64,000 nt of DNA from Pontibacter pamirensis (GTDB taxonomy: Bacteria; Bacteroidota; Bacteroidia; Cytophagales; Hymenobacteraceae): NCBI RefSeq assembly GCF_010015475.1, contig NZ_SSNI01000006.1:124001-188000 (forward strand). Reading direction: 5' to 3'. The notes under the pieces are model-generated. The model had not been told where the DNA came from and did not search any database. It worked only from the letters and a program-made list of their open reading frames with translations. Below are positions 25,945-35,396 of the stretch, piece by piece. Position numbers and translations under genes: made by a program. Within the stretch, counting starts at the first letter, position 1; each line of letters starts with the position of its first letter.

Positions 25945-28131
25945 TCAAAACACGAGGATGTATAGTATAAATAAAATAAATCCGAAGAGAGAGTAAGCGT
26001 AGTAAGACTGCACCTTTCCATTTTGCAAGCCACGCCCAACACTGCCAAGTAATTTGGAGGCGGCACCCACCAGCCATACCAGGCCATCCACCACAAACCT
26101 GTCGAAGCCTGCTATCACTTTTGCAAACACCACCAGCCATTTACTGCCATAGTTCAGGGTATAGTCTATCACACGTTTATCTATCCGGTACAGGCTGCGG
26201 GCCAGTAGCAAGGTTGGCTTCACAAAAGCATTGGCATAGAACTGGTCGAGGTAAAAGTGGTTGTAAGACATCCTGGCAAAAGCACGCTGCGGATGCTCCT
26301 GCAGCAAATCCTCGTCTGATTTGTTTCTGTACCTGCCAATAGCCAGCCCTATACCAGCCACCCCTAACAGTGCAGAGAGCACACCAATCACTAAATGGGC
26401 AGTATGATTTGCCTCGTCCTGTGCTACTACTGCCTGCAGCAGGTTATCTGCCAGCAAGGCGCCACCTGTTGTAAGTCTTTCCAGGCCGATGCCCTGCATC
26501 ACCCAGCTGCTGCTGAAGCTGAACGGGTTCAGGGAAAAGAAAACGCCTAGAGAAAGTATCGCCAATAACACCACCGGCACAGCCAGCACGCGCTCCAGCT
26601 CCTGCCCCGCCGATACCCGCAGTTCCCGCACATCGAACGGCAGTCTGAAACTCCCGAAGAACATAAACCACATGTGCCGGCCCATGTAATAAGCCGTCAG
26701 CAACACCACCGTAAAACCGATAACCGGGACGATGTAATAGAAGTTGCTGCCATTGGCGCTCATGGCCTGTGCCCAGGCCCAACTACCGGACAGAATAGCA
26801 TCTTTGGAAAGAAAGCCGGAGAACAGCGGCAAACCTACCAGGGCTGCAGCAGCCAGCAGGTAGGTATAAAATGTCAGCGGCATTACTTTCCGCAGGCCGC
26901 CCATGTTCCGAATATCCTGCGGGTCTATACTTTTCGGCTGATGCGTGTGGTGCAGGCCGCGGTGCATGGCATGTATAATAATACCGGCGTTGAGAAAAAG
27001 TGCTGCTTTGAAAAAAGCGTGTGTGGTGAGGTGGAAGAGCGAGGCATCGTGTGCGCCCGTGCCCATACCCATCACCATATACCCTAACTGCGAGATGGTA
27101 GAGAACGCCAGCACCCCTTTGATATCATATTGCGTGAAGGCTGCAACAGCGCCCAGCAAAGCGGTGATAGCACCTATGATAGCAATAACAGTGAGCGCTT
27201 CTACAGTAAAAAAGGCGTAGCAGCGGGCCAGCAGGTATACACCAGCCGCTACCATGGTGGCGGCGTGGATGAGGGCAGAAACAGGTGTAGGGCCCTGCAT
27301 GGCATCCGGCAACCATACCTGCAGCGGAAACTGCGCCGATTTGCCCACACAGCCCATAAACAAGCCTAAACCAGCGAGCGTCAGCAGCGCCGGCCCCATC
27401 TCTACCCGCCACTGCTGTCCGTTCAGGATGTAAGAAACCGCAAAGTATTCTTCTGTCCAGTTGCCTGCGCCTATTAGAGCACGCAAGGCCTCTAAGTCGA
27501 AAGTACGGAAGTAGGTGTAGAAAGCGAAGAGTCCCAGCAATAAGCCGATGTCTCCTACCCTATTCACCAGAAAAGCCTTTTTGTTTGCCGCAGTGGCGGC
27601 AGGCCGGGTAAACCAGAAACCAATCAGCAGGTAAGAAGACAGGCCCACTAGTTCCCAGAACATGAAAAGCAGCAGCAGGTTATCCACCAACACTATGCCC
27701 AGCATGCTGAACGTGAACAACCCCAGGTAAGCAAAGTATCGGCTGTAGCCCCTGTCGCCGTGCATGTAGCCTATAGAGAACAGCTGCACCAGCGTGGAGA
27801 TAAACGTGACGACAACCAACATCAGCACGGTGAGGTTATCTATTAATATGCCTGCCGTAAAATCAGCCAAAGTACCGCCTACCGACGCCATACTAAACCA
27901 CACGGTGCGGCTATGGAAGGTGGCGGTGTTCCAGGTCTGCGTGAAGAGCCACACCGACAAGGCAAAGGAAAGCGCAGAAATACCTACTGCCAGCCAGTCG
28001 CCGCGGCGGGGCAGGCGCCTGCCGAAGAAGAACAGAACAAGGAAAGCCAACAGGGGCAGCAGGAGCACCGCTAGTGCGAGCGTGGTTTGCGCTGTGCCCG
28101 GCAGTGGGTTTAGAAGTGAGGTTAGCTCCAA
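25945..28131 (-). CDS. nuoL: NADH-quinone oxidoreductase subunit L
   Basis: 728 residues, distal antiporter-like subunit with the lateral helix. Key segments are LLLLFMFWELVGLSSYLLIGFWF, SAQFPLQVWLPDAMQGPTPVSALIHAATMVAAGVYLL in two parts, and YDIKGVLAFSTISQLGYMV. It is over 100 residues longer than E. coli NuoL; the extra length lies mostly after residue 510, where a hydrophilic region (KSDEDLLQEHPQRAFARMSYNHF in pieces) precedes the amphipathic lateral helix and final membrane anchor. It starts 9 bp after nuoK. Confidence 0.95.
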   Translation of the reverse strand: MELTSLLNPLPGTAQTTLALAVLLLPLLAFLVLFFFGRRLPRRGDWLAVGISALSFALSVWLFTQTWNTATFHSRTVWFSMASVGGTLADFTAGILIDNLTVLMLVVVTFISTLVQLFSIGYMHGDRGYSRYFAYLGLFTFSMLGIVLVDNLLLLFMFWELVGLSSYLLIGFWFTRPAATAANKKAFLVNRVGDIGLLLGLFAFYTYFRTFDLEALRALIGAGNWTEEYFAVSYILNGQQWRVEMGPALLTLAGLGLFMGCVGKSAQFPLQVWLPDAMQGPTPVSALIHAATMVAAGVYLLARCYAFFTVEALTVIAIIGAITALLGAVAAFTQYDIKGVLAFSTISQLGYMVMGMGTGAHDASLFHLTTHAFFKAALFLNAGIIIHAMHRGLHHTHQPKSIDPQDIRNMGGLRKVMPLTFYTYLLAAAALVGLPLFSGFLSKDAILSGSWAWAQAMSANGSNFYYIVPVIGFTVVLLTAYYMGRHMWFMFFGSFRLPFDVRELRVSAGQELERVLAVPVVLLAILSLGVFFSLNPFSFSSSWVMQGIGLERLTTGGALLADNLLQAVVAQDEANHTAHLVIGVLSALLGVAGIGLAIGRYRNKSDEDLLQEHPQRAFARMSYNHFYLDQFYANAFVKPTLLLARSLYRIDKRVIDYTLNYGSKWLVVFAKVIAGFDRFVVDGLVWLVGAASKLLGSVGRGLQNGKVQSYYAYSLFGFILFILYILVF

Positions 28132-28140
28132 CGTGTCCCT

Positions 28141-28452
28141 TTATTTGCTTAGGTGATTAACTTGATTCAGGTTGGCCGTTTTAAAGAGCTGGTACACCCG
28201 CAGCACAATAGCCAGGGCGACAGCAGCCTCGGCGGCAGCCACCACCATCACAAACAGCGAAAACAACTGCCCCTGCAGAAGCAGTGGGTCAAAGCGGCTG
28301 AAAGCAACCAGGTTCAGGTTGGCGGCGTTGAAAATAAGTTCTATTCCCATCAGCACCACCACCGCATGCCGCTTTGTGATAACGGCCAGTACACCCAGGC
28401 TGAAAAGCAGGGCGCTCAAAATCAGGATATGTTCTAAGGGTACTCCCTCCAT
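28141..28452 (-). CDS. nuoK: NADH-quinone oxidoreductase subunit K
   Basis: 103 residues with three membrane helices. It has the conserved MGIELIFNAANLNLV (Glu in helix 2) and AAAEAAVALAIVLRVY (Glu in helix 3), the acidic residues of the proton path in complex I. It starts 2 bp after nuoJ. Confidence 0.95.
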   Translation of the reverse strand: MEGVPLEHILILSALLFSLGVLAVITKRHAVVVLMGIELIFNAANLNLVAFSRFDPLLLQGQLFSLFVMVVAAAEAAVALAIVLRVYQLFKTANLNQVNHLSK

Positions 28453-28454
28453 TT

Positions 28455-28967
28455 CTATACTTTCTGTTTATCAGTGGCAATATAAGCGGCACCCATCAGA
28501 GCAATGAGCAGGAGCAGCGAGGCAACTTCAAAAGGCACCACAAAATCCGTCATCAGCTTGATACCGATGGTATGTACCGTGCTTTTCTCCGGCCCCAGCA
28601 CATCCGCATCAGCCGTTTGCAGCCAGGGGAGCATGTGGAGGTTCGCATGCAAAATGGTATAGCACAGGCCAACAATCAACAAAAACGTAATCACCGTACC
28701 CCACACCTTGTTCACACTCTCCGACATTACCGACTGGTCGTGCACGCGGCTGCTCAGCATGACACCAAACAGAATCAGCACCAGCACGCCCCCCACATAA
28801 ACCATCAGTTGTGTGACTGCCACGAAATCAGCGTACAGCAGCACATATATACCGGCTACGCTCAGCAATGTCACCAGCAGCGAAAAGCCAGCATACAGCA
28901 GGTTCCGCGTCAGCACCATATATGCCCCTGAAAGTACCGCCAGTAAGGCGAAAATGTAGAAAAGCAT
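28455..28967 (-). CDS. nuoJ: NADH-quinone oxidoreductase subunit J
   Basis: 170 residues, five membrane helices. The conserved helix VTQLMVYVGGVLVLILFGVML and the tail FEVASLLLLIALMGAAYIA are typical of NuoJ, which lies between the quinone site and the antiporter modules. A 159-bp gap with a large hairpin separates it from nuoI, while nuoK follows after 2 bp. Confidence 0.95.
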   Translation of the reverse strand: MLFYIFALLAVLSGAYMVLTRNLLYAGFSLLVTLLSVAGIYVLLYADFVAVTQLMVYVGGVLVLILFGVMLSSRVHDQSVMSESVNKVWGTVITFLLIVGLCYTILHANLHMLPWLQTADADVLGPEKSTVHTIGIKLMTDFVVPFEVASLLLLIALMGAAYIATDKQKV

Positions 28968-29028
28968 GCTGTTTAATTATCAGTTAACTTGGATTAAGAC
29001 CAGTATAAAGTTTAATTACAAATTGCTC

Positions 29029-29123
29029 CAAAGACCTCGCAGTGTGCGCAGCTCCTGTGAGCGTCTGGTTGCTTCGTAGCAAATAAGACACTCACAGGTC
29101 TGGAAGACGCTGTGAGGTCTTTG
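29029..29123. repeat. 95-bp hairpin element between nuoI and nuoJ
   Basis: The outer arms (29029-29045 with 29107-29123) pair over 17 bp with two G-U pairs; an inner arm (29054-29066 with 29086-29098) adds 12 pairs around one mismatch, and TTGCT/AGCAA closes a TCGT loop. The GACCTC..GAGGTC edges resemble palindromic intergenic repeats common in Bacteroidota. It probably arose as a small mobile or dispersed repeat inside the operon. Confidence 0.6.
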
Positions 29124-29126
29124 CGT

Positions 29127-29744
29127 CTATCCCTGCTGTTTTCTTGCGGCCAATGCAGCCGCCTTCGCCGCTGCCATTTCCTCTTGTTGCTTTTCAAACA
29201 GTAGCTGCTTCTCCTGTGCCTGCTCCGGAGATAAGTCAGTGAAGTGGTAAATCATGTTCTTAATATTCACTTCGCTGAAATCATATACCGGCGTCATGGT
29301 GAGGCAGTCGGTCGGGCAAACGGTGGTGCAGAGGCCGCAGTAGCAGCACTTGGCCATGTCGATGTCGAATACCGGCGCATACAGGCGCTTTTTTGTTCCG
29401 TCTGAGGTCACACCAATGTCTTCTGTTGCTTTCACCGACTCAATAGTGATGCAGTTGACCGGGCATACTTTGGCGCAAAGGTCACATACAATGCAATCCT
29501 CTATCTCGTTGTGCAGGCGGTAACGGCCGTTGTCTGGCACGGGCAGCGCTTCGTACGGATACGTGAGCGTGGCCAGGCCATCCGGCTGCTTAAAGTAACT
29601 GTCGTCCGTCACATATACCGGTTTGCGGCGTTTGTTTGCGTTTGCAAGGTGGCGTAACGTCAGGCGTGCACCACTCACCAGCGACTTCACGGCCTGCCAG
29701 AATCCGGTTTTATGTTTATATGCTTCTTTCTTTATTGTTTCCAT
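29127..29744 (-). CDS. nuoI: NADH-quinone oxidoreductase subunit I
   Basis: 205 residues, 8Fe-8S ferredoxin-like subunit carrying clusters N6a and N6b toward the quinone site. The two motifs are C84-x2-C87-x2-C90-x3-C94 and C133-x2-C136-x2-C139-x3-C143, with the swapped C98 and C147 as fourth ligands as usual. A Glu/Gln/Ala-rich tail (about 175-205) is probably a surface helix. It is separated from nuoH by 205 bp and from nuoJ by the hairpin element. Confidence 0.95.
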   Translation of the reverse strand: METIKKEAYKHKTGFWQAVKSLVSGARLTLRHLANANKRRKPVYVTDDSYFKQPDGLATLTYPYEALPVPDNGRYRLHNEIEDCIVCDLCAKVCPVNCITIESVKATEDIGVTSDGTKKRLYAPVFDIDMAKCCYCGLCTTVCPTDCLTMTPVYDFSEVNIKNMIYHFTDLSPEQAQEKQLLFEKQQEEMAAAKAAALAARKQQG

Positions 29745-29949
29745 ATACTTCTACCGCAAGATGTCACCTTGTCGGAAAATAAGTAAGCTTTCATATGTGA
29801 AATCTTACTTTTATACTACAGCAACGCAAGTTGAAAACCTGCATCATCTAAAACCACAAGATGAAATCCTGCGGCTGAGATGAGAAAAAAATTATTTATG
29901 CTAGCTCCATCTATTTCAACTCTTTAACCCTCTAACTTTCTAACACATA

Positions 29950-31059
29950 CTATATCATCAGTAACCGCCATATACCTGCTAGCAGCACAATTACCAGGGC
30001 TACCGGTGTGAGTACTTTCCAGCACAGGTGCATGAGTTGGTCCACGCGAAGGCGCGGGTATGTCCAGCGGGCCCAAAGTTGCACGAATAGCAGCACAAAA
30101 GTTTTGGAAATTAACCAGAAGGCTGCCCACAGGTTCCCGGAAATTTCACCTATCGTGCCGGTAGTCCAGTTAGCAAGGGCTATAGAGCCAATGTTCGGTA
30201 AAGGTGTGTTCCAACTGCCCAGGAAAAGGATAACTGCCACCAGGCTTACCAATACCATCATACTATATTCTGCCAGGAACAGCACCGCAAAGCGGAAGCC
30301 GGAGTATTCCACGTGGAAACCCGCCACCAGTTCCGACTCTGCCTCTGGTATATCAAAGGGAGCCCGGTTACTCTCTGCCAGCGATGCAATAAAGTATATC
30401 ACAAAAGCCACTAACAGCATGGGAGCCCGGAAAATGTTCCAGGTAGTGATGCCTCCGATGTTGGTCGTATCAATGCCCAATGCTTGAATTCCGAACAGCC
30501 AGTTCGTTTCGTAGCCCATTCCCGGAAACGCGTTCATGAGCACGCCCTGCTGGTAACTGATTTCCTGGAAATCCAGTGACTGGCATACCATGACAGCCGA
30601 CAGAATAGCAAGGCCAGCCGGAATTTCATAAGACACAATCTGCGCCACGGAGCGCATCGCCCCCAGCATGGCATACTTGTTATTTGAGCCCCAGCCTGCC
30701 ATCAGCAACCCAATCACATCCAGCGAAATGATAGCCAGCAGGTAAAACACACCGATGCCAATACCCGCAGGCACCAAGGTAGGTGAGATAGGTATCACTG
30801 CAAAGCCAGCGAAAACAGCAGCAAAAATAAGAATGGGTGCCAGTTTAAAAAGGCCTTTATCAGCCAGGGCAGGCACAATATCTTCTTTCTGCAGCAGCTT
30901 GAGCACATCCAGCACCGCCTGCAGCGAGCCATACGGACCCGCCTCGGTTGGTCCCAGACGGTCCTGCATAAAGGCCGCCACCTTCCGCTCTGCATACGCC
31001 AGCACAATTACCACTCCGAGTAAGAGCATAAGTGTCAGCAGGAAAGCGATCATAGGCAT
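29950..31059 (-). CDS. nuoH: NADH-quinone oxidoreductase subunit H
   Basis: 369 residues, the membrane subunit that forms the quinone chamber with NuoB/D. Conserved stretches include ERKVAAFMQDRLGPTEAGPYG, SYEIPAGLAI and NRAPFDIPEAESELVAGFHVEYSG, the loop that lines the quinone site. It is the first nuo gene in the window; nuoA-G are absent upstream, where a glycerate kinase operon sits 150 bp away. Confidence 0.95.
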   Translation of the reverse strand: MPMIAFLLTLMLLLGVVIVLAYAERKVAAFMQDRLGPTEAGPYGSLQAVLDVLKLLQKEDIVPALADKGLFKLAPILIFAAVFAGFAVIPISPTLVPAGIGIGVFYLLAIISLDVIGLLMAGWGSNNKYAMLGAMRSVAQIVSYEIPAGLAILSAVMVCQSLDFQEISYQQGVLMNAFPGMGYETNWLFGIQALGIDTTNIGGITTWNIFRAPMLLVAFVIYFIASLAESNRAPFDIPEAESELVAGFHVEYSGFRFAVLFLAEYSMMVLVSLVAVILFLGSWNTPLPNIGSIALANWTTGTIGEISGNLWAAFWLISKTFVLLFVQLWARWTYPRLRVDQLMHLCWKVLTPVALVIVLLAGIWRLLMI

Positions 31060-31209
31060 TCTGGTTGTGTTAAGAAAGCAAAGTTAGGAGTTAATATGCG
31101 AATGTGCTAATAAGCAGGTGTGGTAATTGAGATTGTGAGAATGTGAAGAGACAGCAAAAGTGCAGGAGAAGCACAACATAAGTGGCCTTGCTCATGTTAC
31201 CGAAAGCCT

Positions 31210-32346
31210 TTATTTGGGTTGAGACGATCTGTAGATTAAACGGGCAATGTTTCGAGCACAGGAAAACAAAAGAGGCTGCGCTTGCGCGATAGCTTGCTCT
31301 AGTGTTATCGGGGCATTGACGATGGAATGACAGCTCACAAAATGCTCCAGCAATTGCTCATGTCCTTTTCCCAGTCCTCCTGAAATCAAAATAGCGCCTA
31401 CACCATATTTCTTCGCTAAACCCGCCACATAGAAGGGTGCTTTGCCATAGAGTGTCTGATAATCACTCTGTCCTTCGCCCGTTATCACCCAGTCCGCTAC
31501 TCTGATATGATTTTCCAGTCCTGCTGCTTCAGCTACTACCTGTGAACCCGATACGATTTCGGCTCCCAAAGCCAGAAAGCCAAACCCCAGGCCTCCTGCG
31601 GCGCCTGCACCAGGTATGGTTTGAAATTTTGTTTTGAGATGTTCCTCTAACAGGTTGGCATAATTCCTCATACCTTCATCCAGAATCCGTAACTGTTCTG
31701 CTGTTGCCCCTTTCTGCGGGCCAAAAACGTAGGAGGCGCCGTTTTCCCCGCATAGCGGATTCTCCACATCGCTGGCAATCCTGAACCTGCACGCTTTCAG
31801 CTTCGGGTGGAGATTAGAGAAATCCACTTTTACAATTTTCTGCAGCGACGCGCCAACCGGCGCTACATCCTTACTGTTTTCATCTAGAAAAGTCGCGCCT
31901 AAGGCCTGTAGCATCCCGAGGCCTCCATCGTTTGTGGCACTTCCTCCTAAACCAATGATGAATTTCTGTAGCCCTTTGTTTATAGCCTCTACTATTAGCT
32001 CGCCCAGTCCGAAGGTGGTGGTCAGCATAGGATTTTGCTTCTCCTCCGGTACCATCGGTAGACCCGCCACTAGGGCCATTTCTATGACTGCCGTTTCTCC
32101 GTCTCCTAATATTCCGTAGCAGGTATGGGTTTGCTCTCCTAATGGACCAGTGGCTACAGTATCCACTCTTTCTCCGTTCGTAGAAAAGAGCAGGGAATCC
32201 AATGTGCCTTCCCCTCCATCGGCCATGGGTATGACGACCACTTCTGCCTCAGGCATTTCAAGCGTAAAGGCTTCCCTGATAGTGTTACCGACCTCCTTTG
32301 CGGACAAGCTACCTTTATATGAATCCGGGGCAATGACTATCTTCAT
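31210..32346 (-). CDS. glxK: glycerate kinase (GarK/GlxK family)
   Basis: 378 residues from the ATG at 32346, where the family start MKIVIAPDSYKGSLSA appears; a longer open frame to 32493 only overlaps the upstream gene and is not coding. Motifs: MADGGEGTLDSLL, GLGGSATNDGGLGMLQALGA, GAAGGLGFGFLALGAE and ITGEGQSDYQTLYGKAP. The enzyme phosphorylates glycerate with ATP (2- or 3-phosphoglycerate). It begins 2 bp after the ATP-grasp gene and shares its operon. Confidence 0.93.
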   Translation of the reverse strand: MKIVIAPDSYKGSLSAKEVGNTIREAFTLEMPEAEVVVIPMADGGEGTLDSLLFSTNGERVDTVATGPLGEQTHTCYGILGDGETAVIEMALVAGLPMVPEEKQNPMLTTTFGLGELIVEAINKGLQKFIIGLGGSATNDGGLGMLQALGATFLDENSKDVAPVGASLQKIVKVDFSNLHPKLKACRFRIASDVENPLCGENGASYVFGPQKGATAEQLRILDEGMRNYANLLEEHLKTKFQTIPGAGAAGGLGFGFLALGAEIVSGSQVVAEAAGLENHIRVADWVITGEGQSDYQTLYGKAPFYVAGLAKKYGVGAILISGGLGKGHEQLLEHFVSCHSIVNAPITLEQAIAQAQPLLFSCARNIARLIYRSSQPK

Positions 32347-32348
32347 CA

Positions 32349-33533
32349 CTATCCCTCCACCAGATGCGGCACGAACTGCGATAAGTTGGTGATGATGCCT
32401 TTCTCGCGGCGGAAACCAATGGCACAGCCCTCTCCTGCCCAGAACACACCTGCCTGATACTGGTAGTTGTTTACGTCCTCCGGGAGGTCGCACCAGCGCT
32501 GGTACACTTGCTTCTGGCCATCATACTCTCCTTCCATTTTCGTGACACGCACTCTGTCCACCACTTCCACGCTCTGCCCCTCGCGGCCAAAGTAAGGTTT
32601 GCGGATATACTTGCCACTCAGAGGTTCTAAATCAGCCTCCAAGAGCAGCGGATGGTAAGGGAAAGCTTTCCAGAGCCAGGCCAGCATGCCTTTGCTCTGG
32701 AAAAGCAAGGTATAAGCAGGGTTGGCTATTACTACATTGCGGGTACGGGAAAGCAGCGTCAGGCTCTCGAGTAGCTCCGGCTCTTCCCAGGCAATCTGCT
32801 CCCAGGGCAGTAGCTTAAACAGGAAAGGAAACTGCTGCCACTGCTCCGCTTCTACCTGTGCCCATAAGCCTTTCTCAGCGCCCTCCGTGGAAACAGTCAC
32901 TTCCTCAATCGGGCAAAGGTGGGTGTCAAAGCCTGCCTCGCGGGCAGCCTGGGCAATCACGGCGCAGTTTGTCTCGTCTTCATCACTGCCCCCGATATAG
33001 GTTAATAATAAAGCAGGCGGGAGGTCTTCGTTGAGCATGCGCCAGGTTTTAAGCTGCTCTACCAGTGCCTCGTATAAGCCGGAGTACTGGTTTGCATCAT
33101 TTTTACCGGCAGCAGCCAGGCTCGCCCACTGCACCACAGCAGTTTCAGGTATTGACGTAGCCGTATCAGCATTGAACTCTATCAGCTTTGGCCCTTCCGG
33201 CGTTTGTGCCAAGTCAAAGCGGCCGTACAGGTGCCAGTGCCGCTCGTCGTTCCAAGACTGCCGCACCAGCGGCCACAGGTTCTCGGGTATACCTATTATG
33301 TTCAGAAAAGCATCGGGCAAATCGTCCGGCACTGCCTGCACAAGCATATTGTAAAGTGTGTCGGCGGCATCCAGCAAAGCATCCGCCTCTTTCTCGACGA
33401 TTATCACAGCCTCACCAGGCACGTAGTTCGCACAACCGTCTTCCACACACCATTCCCAGCCCAGGCCGCGCACAGCCGTTTCCACGTCGCCTGTATGTTT
33501 GGCCAGGCGTACGGTTTTGTTTCCCATAGTCAA
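32349..33533 (-). CDS. glutathionylspermidine synthase-like ATP-grasp protein (YgiC type)
   Basis: 394 residues, the synthetase half only, without the CHAP amidase domain of E. coli Gss. Recognisable segments are RFDLAQTPEGPKLIEFNADTATSIPE split across residues 105-130, LLPWEQIAWEEPELLESL, and the ATP-binding part KYIRKPYFGREGQSVEVVD. YgiC/YjfC relatives have the fold, but their substrate is not settled and glutathionylspermidine is not expected here. It lies 26 bp after a lipoprotein gene, echoing the E. coli ygiB-ygiC pair, and is followed by glycerate kinase. Confidence 0.8.
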   Translation of the reverse strand: MTMGNKTVRLAKHTGDVETAVRGLGWEWCVEDGCANYVPGEAVIIVEKEADALLDAADTLYNMLVQAVPDDLPDAFLNIIGIPENLWPLVRQSWNDERHWHLYGRFDLAQTPEGPKLIEFNADTATSIPETAVVQWASLAAAGKNDANQYSGLYEALVEQLKTWRMLNEDLPPALLLTYIGGSDEDETNCAVIAQAAREAGFDTHLCPIEEVTVSTEGAEKGLWAQVEAEQWQQFPFLFKLLPWEQIAWEEPELLESLTLLSRTRNVVIANPAYTLLFQSKGMLAWLWKAFPYHPLLLEADLEPLSGKYIRKPYFGREGQSVEVVDRVRVTKMEGEYDGQKQVYQRWCDLPEDVNNYQYQAGVFWAGEGCAIGFRREKGIITNLSQFVPHLVEG

Positions 33534-33559
33534 TCGTGTATTTTTATGTCGCGTAAAAT

Positions 33560-34108
33560 TTATGCCCCGGCTCCGCCGCTGCGGCCTCTGAAGAAGCCGC
33601 TTCTGCCTGAGGCTGGCGCAGTGGCGCGTTGCCTGTAGCTCTGCACGTTCTGTCGCCAGGAATCTGTACGGTTAATCAGGTTAGGGTTGGCATAGTAAGC
33701 GGGGCGGGGTGACATCATGCGGCCGGCCATAAAGCCCATGCCGCTCCACCAAAGCACACTGCCCAAACCAAAGCCACCCTGCTGGTAAGTTTGCTGATTG
33801 TCTGAGATTGCCTTCATCTGGTTCTCCAGTTCCAGCCCCTGCAGCGTGTCTACACGACCGTCTTTGTGCTTCAGTATAGCCATGCTCTGGCCGGGAGCTG
33901 TGGTACGTTCATCTGTTATTTTCCATTGGTCCGGGGCCTCCTCCGTCAGTTCGGTTACTATGCCATCCGGCACGGCTACTTCACTATCTGCATTCCATTC
34001 GTCCTGGCTGCCACTGTTTCCACAGCTGGAGAGGCCCATGCAAGCGGCGGCAGCCACTATAAAGGCATTCCGCTTGAAATCGCCAATAGAGAGGTATCTT
34101 TTTTTCAT
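33560..34108 (-). CDS. UPF0323-like lipoprotein
   Basis: 182 residues. The signal ends at a lipobox LSSC (Cys29). The mature part has WKITDERTTAPGQSMAILKHKDGRV, a Gly/Trp/Met-rich hydrophobic stretch FGLGSVLWWSGMGFMAGRM (about 110-128) and an Arg/Gly/Ser-rich tail with SGFF. The order of these blocks resembles the UPF0323 lipoproteins of Helicobacter as I remember them, and the position before a YgiC-like gene resembles YgiB. The function is unknown; an envelope location is likely. Confidence 0.65.
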   Translation of the reverse strand: MKKRYLSIGDFKRNAFIVAAAACMGLSSCGNSGSQDEWNADSEVAVPDGIVTELTEEAPDQWKITDERTTAPGQSMAILKHKDGRVDTLQGLELENQMKAISDNQQTYQQGGFGLGSVLWWSGMGFMAGRMMSPRPAYYANPNLINRTDSWRQNVQSYRQRATAPASGRSGFFRGRSGGAGA

Positions 34109-34262
34109 CTGTTATACTAGGGTGTGGTTCAAGGTATTCTATTCTACGGAAATTATGCTGTACTTGTAACTTTTGAGCGGAAATATTCATGGTTTTCACC
34201 TGTTCTCCACCATTTACATCAGGTTCCAGACATCATCAACCGGCCATACTCTATAAAAGTAC

Positions 34263-35078
34263 TTACTCCCACAGCGGATAATGCTCCAGGTGTACCTGGC
34301 GCTTAAAGAAAATGCGGGTGCTTTCTTCAAAAGAGCGGGTAAAGTCAGAGACGTAAAATTTATGGTCTCCCACCAGTTTCTCAGAGGCCATATCAAGCTG
34401 CTCCAGGTAAGCTTTTACATGCTGCGCTACAATCTGGCTGGCGTCCAGCACATCTACCTCTCCTTCATAAAAGTTCTCAATCTGCTTTTTGATAAGCGGA
34501 TAATGTGTGCAGCCGAGTATAAGCGCCTCTATGCCCTCCAAACCCGGATCGGATAAATAGGTGTGGATGACACTCTCCGATATAGAATCGTTGAAAAAGC
34601 CCTCTTCTATCATAGCAGCCAGCAAAGGCGTGGCATGCGACTTCAGGTTGATAGCCGCATCCAGTTCGTCCACCTTTTTACGGTACACATTAGAGTTCAC
34701 CGTCTGTTTGGTGCCGATCAGGCCAATTGTTTTGTTTGGATATGTCTGCCCAATGTGCTGCACAATGGGGTCAATTACGTTCAGCACCTTCGCTTTGCTC
34801 CCAACATACTCCTTCACCAGCTCGTAAGCTGCCGCTGAAGCTGAATTACAGGCAATCAGAATGAGCTTGCAGTGCTGTTTTATGAGTAAATCGCAGATTT
34901 TAACAGCATACGACTGTATAGCGGCTGTAGACTTATCACCATAAGGCAAATGGGCGGTGTCGCCGAAGTATATTAGGCGCTCGTTCGGTAATACATTGAT
35001 AATGGCCTGCGCAACTGTAAGGCCGCCAATTCCGCTGTCAAAAATGCCGATAGGCCTCTCTTTTTTATCCTGAATCAT
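34263..35078 (-). CDS. murI: glutamate racemase
   Basis: 271 residues, cofactor-independent racemase that supplies D-glutamate for peptidoglycan. The two catalytic cysteines are C77 (LIACNSASA) and about C189 (LGCTHYPL); the N-terminal IGIFDSGIGGLTV and FGDTAHLPYGDKS motifs are complete. It stands alone, transcribed toward the lipoprotein operon. Confidence 0.96.
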   Translation of the reverse strand: MIQDKKERPIGIFDSGIGGLTVAQAIINVLPNERLIYFGDTAHLPYGDKSTAAIQSYAVKICDLLIKQHCKLILIACNSASAAAYELVKEYVGSKAKVLNVIDPIVQHIGQTYPNKTIGLIGTKQTVNSNVYRKKVDELDAAINLKSHATPLLAAMIEEGFFNDSISESVIHTYLSDPGLEGIEALILGCTHYPLIKKQIENFYEGEVDVLDASQIVAQHVKAYLEQLDMASEKLVGDHKFYVSDFTRSFEESTRIFFKRQVHLEHYPLWE

Positions 35079-35396
35079 AATGAGCGAATTTAATTAAAAA
35101 GCCAGTAAATGCCACTTTGCCTAATAAAATAGGTTTGTTTACTTCTTTCCAACCTTCCCTGGAAATCAATTCCTCATCAGAAAAGTTAAACTATAAAGAC
35201 CACAGGTACCACGATAGCGGCAGCAAAATTAATTATGTTTAAATATTTGTTGCTTTAAAACAATACCTCTAATTTAGAACTGAATAAGCTCAACAACAGA
35301 GTCGTTCTGAGGGCTTGGTTCAGAGGAGACATCATTTGACGAAGAAATACAAAGCAGAAAGCAAGGCAGCCTGACAATTAAAATATAAATATTGCT
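35079..35396. other. intergenic region between murI and the RDD gene
   Basis: 318 bp between divergent genes. It is A/T-rich and presumably holds both promoters; I see no clear TTTG/TAnnTTTG pair, hairpin or convincing short gene. Confidence 0.4.

Noticed and set aside
32347-32493. N-terminal extension of glycerate kinase
   Set aside because: The 49 extra codons lie inside the ATP-grasp gene in another frame and are basic and unlike any leader; the family start is at 32346.
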